NCBI RefSeq assembly: GCF_003987175.1 | Contig: NZ_PIPM01000003.1 | Location: 186,001 to 250,000, forward strand | Direction: 5' to 3' | DNA length: 64,000 nucleotides | Origin: Aliidiomarina sanyensis | GTDB taxonomy: Bacteria; Pseudomonadota; Gammaproteobacteria; Enterobacterales; Alteromonadaceae | In this document: positions 57,778-64,000 of the stretch, piece after piece | Layout: every line of letters begins with the position of its first letter | Numbering within the stretch: position 1 is the first letter of the stretch | Program-made: the position numbers and the translations under genes | Notes under the pieces: model-generated | What the model was told of the DNA's origin: nothing | The model's input: the letters and a program-made list of their open reading frames with translations, nothing else | Databases searched by the model: none

Positions 57778-59697
57778 CTATTTCAGCGTGAGTAATAGTT
57801 TGTTGAGACGGCGAATAAACTGCGCCGGATCCTTCAAACTTCCTCGTTCTGCCAAGGTTGCCTGGTCCAATAAAACCTCCGCCCATTCCGCGAACTGCCC
57901 TTCATCTTGCTCATCCGCGATCCGTTGCACCAACGCATGCTCAGGGTTCAGCTCAAAGATATACTTGGTTTCCGGCACTTTCTGCCCAGCCGCTTCCATC
58001 AGCTTAGCCATCTGCGTCGACATATCATGATCATCCGTCACAATACACGCGGGGGAGTCAGTCAGGCGATGGGTCACCCGCACCTTCTTCACTTTGTCAC
58101 CCAATACCTTACTGAAGCGCTCACAGGTCGATTGAAAATCTTTTTCCAGCTTTTCTTGCGCTTCTTTATCTGCCTCATCATCCAATTTGCCGAGATCAAG
58201 ATCACCACGGGTCACCGACTGGAATTTCTTCTCCTTGTAATCTTCGATATGGCTCATAAACCATTCATCGATACGATCGGAGAGCAATAAGACTTCAACG
58301 CCCTTCTTGCGGAATACTTCCAATGCAGGATTGTTCTTCGCGGCATCATGGCTGTCCGCCACGATGTAATAGATGGTCTCCTGACCTTCCTTCATCCGCG
58401 CGAGGTAATCATCTAACGAAACTCGTTGCTCCGCTTTGTCATCATGGGTCGACGCAAAGCGCAATAACTCACAAATCTTCTCAATGTTAGCCTGATCTTC
58501 AGCTGGGCCTTCCTTCAACACATTGCCGAAGTTGTCCCAGAAGGTGTGATATTTTTCCGCGTCGTCTTGCGCAAGACGGCTTAATGCCTGCAGCACCTTC
58601 TTCGTACTCGCACTGCGCATCGCGCGCGTCACTTTGTTATCTTGCAAAATCTCACGGGACACATTGAGAGGCAAATCATTCGAGTCCACCAAGCCGCGCA
58701 CAAAGCGCAGATAGGTCGGCATAAACTGTTCTGCATCATCCATAATGAACACGCGCTGAACATACAACTTAATGCCTTTTTGATTCTCTCGGTTCCACAA
58801 ATCCCAGGGCGCGCGCTTTGGAATAAACAGCAAGCTCGTATATTCGTGCTTTCCCTCTACCTTATTGTGGCTCCACAACAACGGCTCATCAAAATCATGT
58901 GCCACCGACTTATAGAACTCTTTATACTCATCGTCACTGATATCGCTCTTATCGCGCAACCACAGCGCTTTCCCAGCATTCACCGTTTCCCAGTGAGCAG
59001 GCTTCGCCGGGATTTTTTCACCGTCCGGCCCATCACGCTCGGCTTCCTCGTCCTTCCACATTTGCACTGGAATGCTCAGGTGGTCAGAGTAAGTTTTCAC
59101 GATAGAGCGCAAGCGCCACGCATCAGCAAATTCTTCAGCATCATCACGCAGGAACAAAGTAATCTCCGTCCCGCGATCCGCTTTCTCAATTGGCGTCAGG
59201 GTAAATTCACCATCCCCAGCCGATTCCCACTGAACCCCTTGGTCTGCTGGCACGCCCGCAGCACGGGTACGCACCACTACTTTATCGGCCACAATAAATG
59301 CTGAGTAGAAACCGACACCGAACTGACCAATCAGCTGTGAATCCTTTGCTTGATCACCCGAAAGCTGACTAAAAAACTCTTTTGTTCCCGACTTTGCAAT
59401 CGTACCCAAGTTACTCATGACTTCGTCGCGGGTCATGCCAATACCGTTGTCCGCAATCGTCAGCGTCTTCGCATCACCATCGACACTCAATTGAACGCGT
59501 AGATCGCCGTCGCCTTCAAACAACGCATTATCCTGCAACGCCTTAAAGCGCAGCTTATCGGCCGCATCCGAGGCATTTGAAATCAGTTCACGAAGGAAAA
59601 TCTCCTTGTTGGAATACAACGAGTGAATCATCAAATGCAGAAGTTGTTTGACCTCTGTCTGGAATCCATGTTTTTCAGCATGCTGACTCTCAGCCAT
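57778..59697 (-). CDS. htpG: Chaperone protein HtpG (Hsp90)
   Basis: This 639-residue cytosolic Hsp90 has the N-terminal GHKL ATPase with [24 protein letters not shown] and [11 protein letters not shown], the middle domain with the catalytic-loop arginine in [10 protein letters not shown], and a C-terminal dimerisation domain. GGGAG precedes the ATG. A near-perfect heat-shock (sigma-32) promoter lies 60-88 nt upstream. Confidence 0.98.
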   Translation of the reverse strand: MAESQHAEKHGFQTEVKQLLHLMIHSLYSNKEIFLRELISNASDAADKLRFKALQDNALFEGDGDLRVQLSVDGDAKTLTIADNGIGMTRDEVMSNLGTIAKSGTKEFFSQLSGDQAKDSQLIGQFGVGFYSAFIVADKVVVRTRAAGVPADQGVQWESAGDGEFTLTPIEKADRGTEITLFLRDDAEEFADAWRLRSIVKTYSDHLSIPVQMWKDEEAERDGPDGEKIPAKPAHWETVNAGKALWLRDKSDISDDEYKEFYKSVAHDFDEPLLWSHNKVEGKHEYTSLLFIPKRAPWDLWNRENQKGIKLYVQRVFIMDDAEQFMPTYLRFVRGLVDSNDLPLNVSREILQDNKVTRAMRSASTKKVLQALSRLAQDDAEKYHTFWDNFGNVLKEGPAEDQANIEKICELLRFASTHDDKAEQRVSLDDYLARMKEGQETIYYIVADSHDAAKNNPALEVFRKKGVEVLLLSDRIDEWFMSHIEDYKEKKFQSVTRGDLDLGKLDDEADKEAQEKLEKDFQSTCERFSKVLGDKVKKVRVTHRLTDSPACIVTDDHDMSTQMAKLMEAAGQKVPETKYIFELNPEHALVQRIADEQDEGQFAEWAEVLLDQATLAERGSLKDPAQFIRRLNKLLLTLK

Positions 59698-59756
59698 GGT
59701 GAGTAATCTCCCTCAAAGTTAGGTACACACGGGGCCAACCCCCTATCACCCAACAA

Positions 59757-59784
59757 ACATGGGGCCAACCCAGACCCATTTCAA
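59757..59784 (-). promoter_or_regulatory. Heat-shock (sigma-32) promoter of htpG
   Basis: On the minus strand TTGAAA (59784-59779) is followed after 14 nt by CCCCATGT (59764-59757), matching the sigma-32 consensus CTTGAAA / CCCCATNT. This fits the established heat induction of htpG. Confidence 0.82.
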
Positions 59785-59828
59785 CACTTTATCTTCGATT
59801 TTTCCGATACCATGGCCGCGTGATGACC

Positions 59829-59976
59829 GTAGCCAACGCACCGCGTTGGGCATGCGGGTGAAAGCGATGATCGTAGCCAACGCACCGCGTTGGGCATGAG
59901 GGGTGAAAGCGATGATCGTAGCCAACGCACCGCGTTGGGGAGAAGGCATGGTTCCTTTCCCCAACGCGCCGTTACC
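59829..59976. repeat. REP-like palindromes, cluster 4, upstream of htpG
   Basis: Three same-orientation copies of GTAGCCAACGC-ACC-GCGTTGGG start at 59829, 59873 and 59918 (spacing 44 and 45 bp), separated by a conserved GTGAAAGCGATGATC spacer. A degenerate inverse copy lies at 59959-59976. The cluster lies between the sulfotransferase stop and the htpG promoter. Confidence 0.9.
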
Positions 59977-59989
59977 AAATAACCGTTCG

Positions 59990-60781
59990 TTACGATGTAT
60001 AACCGAGGATCGCGCGCAGGCCCGGGGCGTGGACATCCACGAGGCGCTTCTGTGTTTCTGGGAGCTCCTTGGGGAATTCAAAATCTAAACCGCGCAAATT
60101 GTCACGATAAGTGCCTGATTGCTCGCGATCTGCGCCAACCCGAACCCGTTCACGCCAATCTTCCGGTAGCTTATCGTGCCCTAAAATACTCAATAGATCG
60201 CTGAAGTACGCTTCTGCTTCAGGGGTGTCAAGATGCTTCACATGATGAAGTACATCCTCAAACCGAACCAGTTTCGCCCCCGTCCCCAACCACGCAAGCG
60301 CGTTATGCGTATAAATTTCCTGCAAGGTCGGTGCTTTTTGATACATCCCGAAAATCATCAGATTGAGAATTTCTTCCATGCTGACCCGGCCGCTTTTGAT
60401 CACATCCATATTGCCTTCAAAATTATCCGACAACAAAAAGCGAGCGCGTGCAATCACCCAATCATAGGGGTCTCGCACCAAAACAAGCTTGTGCGTTTCA
60501 TGCAATAAAAAGGCTGAGATATCCGAAAACAATAAGTGTCCCCAACTCAGTTCCGGATTTTTCGGATTGAAGGCTTGCTTGTGCTCATCCAAAATCGGTA
60601 ACTGAATAAAGGCTTTTTTGTACTGCTGATCCACCGGCACAAACATCCGAAAGATATTGCGCACAAGGTGAGTCCCACATTTCGGAACCGAATTAATAAA
60701 GACATTACGCGTGAGACGTTCCTGCGCGTAATTTCCATTCAGATCATCTAGGGTATCGGGCTTAGAAACAATTCGAGGCAT
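59990..60781 (-). CDS. Sulfotransferase-domain protein
   Basis: This 263-residue cytoplasmic protein has the PAPS 5'-phosphosulfate loop in NSVPKCGTHLVRN (about residue 30) and the 3'-phosphate-binding region in KLVLVRDPYDWVIARARF (about 96-113), typical of the Sulfotransfer_1 family. The acceptor is unknown; bacterial members modify lipids, glycans or small molecules. It stands alone between htpG and the TonB receptor, with no cys or nod-like genes nearby. A REP-like cluster follows the stop. Confidence 0.8.
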   Translation of the reverse strand: MPRIVSKPDTLDDLNGNYAQERLTRNVFINSVPKCGTHLVRNIFRMFVPVDQQYKKAFIQLPILDEHKQAFNPKNPELSWGHLLFSDISAFLLHETHKLVLVRDPYDWVIARARFLLSDNFEGNMDVIKSGRVSMEEILNLMIFGMYQKAPTLQEIYTHNALAWLGTGAKLVRFEDVLHHVKHLDTPEAEAYFSDLLSILGHDKLPEDWRERVRVGADREQSGTYRDNLRGLDFEFPKELPETQKRLVDVHAPGLRAILGYTS

Positions 60782-60843
60782 GGTGACGTTCCGTTTTTCT
60801 CATTATCACTCAAGAGTATCGACTCCCTTTTTCAAGGGCAAAT

Positions 60844-60873
60844 AAAAATGCCGACTTGCGTCGGCATTTTTTC
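60844..60873 (-). terminator. Terminator after the TonB-dependent receptor gene
   Basis: AAAAATGCCGAC-TTGC-GTCGGCATTTTTT is a strong stem-loop with T tracts on both strands, 17 nt after the receptor stop. Confidence 0.9.
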
Positions 60874-60889
60874 GTCAAGCTCACTTCAA

Positions 60890-63876
60890 TTAGAAGCTGT
60901 AAGACAGGTCAATAAAGCCACGACGACCGAGGTTGTCGTATTGGCTATAGAACGCTGAACGGCCTACGCGGCTTGTGAAGTTACTACGGCTCAGAACCGG
61001 TGGATCTTGGTCAAACAAGTTCGCAATACCCGCCGTCAGACGAAGACCCGAATTGAAGTCATACGTGCCTGATACGGAGTGGTAGAAAATGCTTGGTGTT
61101 GCAAGAACCACACGAACCGGCTCACCCCAGAATGAAGCGTCGTCACGGAATGTACCCTGACCATACCACTCATGGTTCGATGATTTACCAACATAACGCG
61201 TGGTCCAGTTTACTGACCAGTTGTCGCGGTCAAAGCCGACCAAAAGCGTACCCACGTGTTCTGGGCGACCCAAACGGCCCGCACGATCTTCCCGCTCACT
61301 CGTCTCAAACAACTGACGTGAAGCTTCAATCGTATAGGTGTGGTTGTACCGAACGGATACACGACCGAAGTCGAAATCGTGGAAGTAACTTGCAATCAAG
61401 TCATATCCGCGGTTGCGCTCACTCGCGATGTTCTGATAGTTCGCACGGACCGTATCGATACGGAAGTCATCATCCCGATCAAACTGGTTACAGAAAGGTT
61501 CGGTCGCGAAGTTTTCCGACATGTAACAGCCCATCACCACTTGTCCTGCAGACAACTGCGTCACTTCTCCTTTGATTTCGATATCGAAGTAATCGATGCT
61601 CAAACCAAAGTTAACAGAGTCAGGAGTCCAGACGAAACCAAGTGTACGCGCCAGTGAAGTTTCCGCTTCAAGCTCACCGAAACCACCACCTGAGCGAACC
61701 GTCGTGCTAATAGCAGCACCGGCATAATCACCAGGGATACCATCGGCCGCACAGTTTTGTGCCACGATGTCTGGAATGTTGCCGTTTGCCAAGGCATTTT
61801 CCCAGTTCACACAAGGGTCGATACCACGCGTGAAGCTCGTTTGATCGTTCAGGTATAGCTCATACAAAGCCGGCGAACGGAACGAGGTTCCCTGTGAACC
61901 ACGGATGCGGTAACCGCGCGCGATGTCCCAGTTAAATCCAGCTTTATACGTGGTGTCATTGCCTGAAGCAGACACATCCGTATGACGAGCAGATAGCTCA
62001 ACGTTCAAGCGGTCTGCAAAGCGCGCACCGTAAAGCACTGGAATCTGCAACTCACCAAAGACTGCACGGGTGTTTGACGAACCCGTCGTAATACCCGCAG
62101 ACGTGCTACCCCAGGTGTTGCTTGCCAGAGTCACTTCTCCAGGAGTATCGGTGATTTCATCCCGCTGATACTGAGCACCAAATGCCGCTTGCATCATCCC
62201 CGCAGGCAACTCATAGAGCTCCCCAGAGAAAATAGCTTCCACTGTATGTTGCTTGTACACAGTATTACCTGTTTCTTCACCGAATAAGAAATCACGATAC
62301 TGCTGTGAAATATTTCCAGCTAAGAACTCAGGATCGAGCCACGGTAAATCAACGCAGGGTACGCCACGAACTGGTGTAGGTTGGCCAGCACATGGTGCGC
62401 CAATCCCTTGCTGCGGAGTAATCGCATCGTTAAAGATGATCTTCGTTCGATAGTCACCATCGCTACGGCTGGTTTGAGCATTCACATCCCACGACCAGTC
62501 GCCAATGTAACCTTCCGCACCGACCACAAAGCGCGTGTAATCAACGGTAATGGTCTCACCACTCCAGTCAGTGATAGGCGTCGAGCTCAGGATGAACGCA
62601 CCGGTCCAGCCTTCACTCAACGGGCTGCCAGTACCGAGCCACTGGTCACCATCTTCGGTGTAATGGAACAAGTTCCAGAACTGACGGTAGCCATTTCGAA
62701 TCGTTTCACGACGGTTCAATAATGCTTCTGCGAATAGCGTCGTGCGATCAGATAACCAATATTCACCATGGGCGAAAACCGTTTGAGTTTCACGCTCAGG
62801 GGACAACGTGGTTAAGTCTTGGAATGGATGACTCGCGTTGGTTAAGCCAGCAGATGTGCGGTCATAGTTGACTGGGAACCAGCCTTCTGGCGTCCGCAAG
62901 TGCGCTGGGTTGTTTGGATCTGCTTGATAGCCAGGGATCCATTGGGCAAGGTTTCCGTCGTAATCGAACTGGGCAAGACGTGAGCCGCCACCCGCCGGAC
63001 GTTACTGGTTCCATCTTCGAAGAAACGCGTGTAGTCGTACAACCACACGTGCCCCCACGGAAGATCGCTACAGTGGAATTCACCGGTCCGCGGATCGATC
63101 ACGTCAGCACGCGCGCCGCTATCTGGGTTAAAGAAATAAGATTCAGCACAGGCGTAGAAATCTCGGTCGCCACGCGCCAATTCACGGTCTTTCCGGTAAT
63201 CAGCAACCACACGGACCGAACCCCGATCAAATGAACGGCCAATCGAGCCACTCAAGCGCAAGGTCTCGCCACCGCTTTGTTCAGGTTTGCTGTAATTTGC
63301 ATTGAAGACAGACTCATCACCGGTACGGGTGATGATGTTCACAACCCCGGCAACCGCATCTGAACCGTACAAAGAGGACGCGCCGTCTTTGAGGATTTCA
63401 ACCCGATCAACCGCTGCAAGCGGCATGATGTTCAAGTCAAATGCTGAGACCTGACCACGCGTTCCCGCAGGTCCGATCCGACGACCATTTAAGAGAACGA
63501 GCGTCCGGTTGGCACCTAAACCACGCAATGAAACCGTTTCAACACCCGCACCACCTTCAGTAATTGAAGACGATGTGGCTGCAGTGATTTGGTTTGAGCC
63601 GGCAGCAACCGTTGAAGTCCGAAGGAGCTCACCGAGTGAACCTAAACCTTGGCTTAACGCGTCCGCTGCACTAATCACTTCAACAGGTGAAGCTTGATCC
63701 AGACCATCGCTACGAATCCGCGAGCCGAGCACTGTAATGCGCTCTGGCCGCTCAGATGCTTGTTGTTCTTGTTGTTCTTCGTTTTCTTGCGCAGTGACGC
63801 TAAAGACGGTACCCGCAAGTAAACATCCAATCGCTATGCTGATCGGAGTGCGTTTTTGTTCTAAGAATTCACTCAT
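60890..63876 (-). pseudogene. TonB-dependent receptor interrupted by a one-base frameshift
   Basis: The two frames together encode an outer-membrane receptor of about 995 residues. It has a signal peptide (to about residue 29), a TonB-box-like ERITVLGSRI, and a plug domain with VSLRGLGANRTLVLLNGRR and ILKDGASSLYGSDAVAGVVNI. A 22-strand-type barrel follows, ending RRGFIDLSYSF with the terminal Phe needed for BamA recognition. The N-terminal frame runs from 63876 to just past 62990. There the G/C-rich stretch at 62986-63000 has lost one base; the frame GGGSRLAQFDYDG then continues the homology to 60890. All later domains are intact, so this may be a recent mutation, phase variation or a sequencing error. 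Substrate unknown. Confidence 0.85.
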
Positions 63877-64000
63877 AATGAATCGTCCCGGTAAATTGTT
63901 GTTATTCCCTTGTTCCGGTTAGAAAAACTGACCTACCTGGTCGGAATACTGCTTCACTGCGCTTTGGAACATAATTGGAGGGTTATAGTGGTTTTCCACT
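63877..64000. other. Upstream region of the TonB receptor, cut by window end
   Basis: This A/T-moderate sequence holds the 5' untranslated region and presumably the promoter of the receptor. A GACC-TACCT-GGTC inverted repeat lies at 63930-63942. No gene is recognisable. Confidence 0.4.

Noticed and set aside
58642-59304. 220-codon open frame on the plus strand
   Set aside because: It is entirely antisense to htpG, has no recognisable domain and reflects codon usage of the real gene.
59829-59976. Insertion sequence or transposon ends
   Set aside because: There is no transposase frame or target-site duplication; the copies are short palindromes repeated at several gene ends.
63935-63951. FadR-like half-site (ACCTGGTCGG) upstream of the TonB receptor
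   Set aside because: Only the left half matches and the region is cut by the window; the GACC-N5-GGTC repeat fits other regulators equally well.

Overview
The window looks like chromosomal DNA of a free-living Gammaproteobacterium. An Alteromonadales/Idiomarinaceae-like organism is my inference from protein similarity and from a gene order that parallels Escherichia coli in many blocks; no 16S gene is present to settle it. Almost everything is housekeeping, with short intergenic gaps. I see no prophage, insertion sequence, plasmid gene or CRISPR array.

Layout. 1-4489: end of the tryptophan operon (trpD cut by the window edge, trpCF, trpB, trpA). 4535-11601: PerM-type transporter, YfcH-type epimerase, the YbbA-YbbP ABC pair divergent from tesA, then folK running tail-to-tail into folM with a 129-bp overlap. 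11797-13128: secreted amidohydrolase. 13228-16457: tRNA-Ala and three tRNA-Glu, then can and gltX, a strong candidate for a CsrB/RsmY-type regulatory RNA (about 15948-16119), and two tRNA-Val. 16692-20229: uvrB translationally coupled to a MATE pump. 20477-22727: aminotransferase, a palindromic repeat array, a gene-free stretch with clustered DnaA boxes, and two tRNA-Asn. 22869-30334: PAP2 phosphatase, then rnfABCDGE-nth-rnt. 30331-33111: relic of a secreted subtilisin-like protease, a 2-Cys peroxiredoxin, monothiol glutaredoxin and Fe superoxide dismutase (an oxidative-stress cluster). 33160-44479: fadR divergent from dsbB, then a long minus-strand block yoaA-tsaB-slp-hydrolase-fadD-rnd-ycgL-mltB-ycgM-ycgN. 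44558-46528: an orphan histidine kinase with a YfiR-like sensor and a long coiled coil. 46641-54128: histidine operon with leader peptide and attenuator (hisL-G-D-C-B-H-A-F-IE). 54275-63876: norM, hydrolase, MAPEG protein, adk, htpG with a heat-shock promoter, a sulfotransferase, and a TonB-dependent receptor broken by a one-base frameshift.

How parts connect. FadR and its target fadD lie about 4.5 kb apart, and FadR-operator-like palindromes sit upstream of both. A palindromic repeat with arms CCAACGC/GCGTTGG occurs in four intergenic clusters, always against the ends of genes, and supplies the stop codons of hisIE and norM. The most notable new observation is the GGA-hairpin RNA between tRNA-Val and gltX: five predicted hairpins each present GGA in the loop, followed by a Rho-independent terminator.
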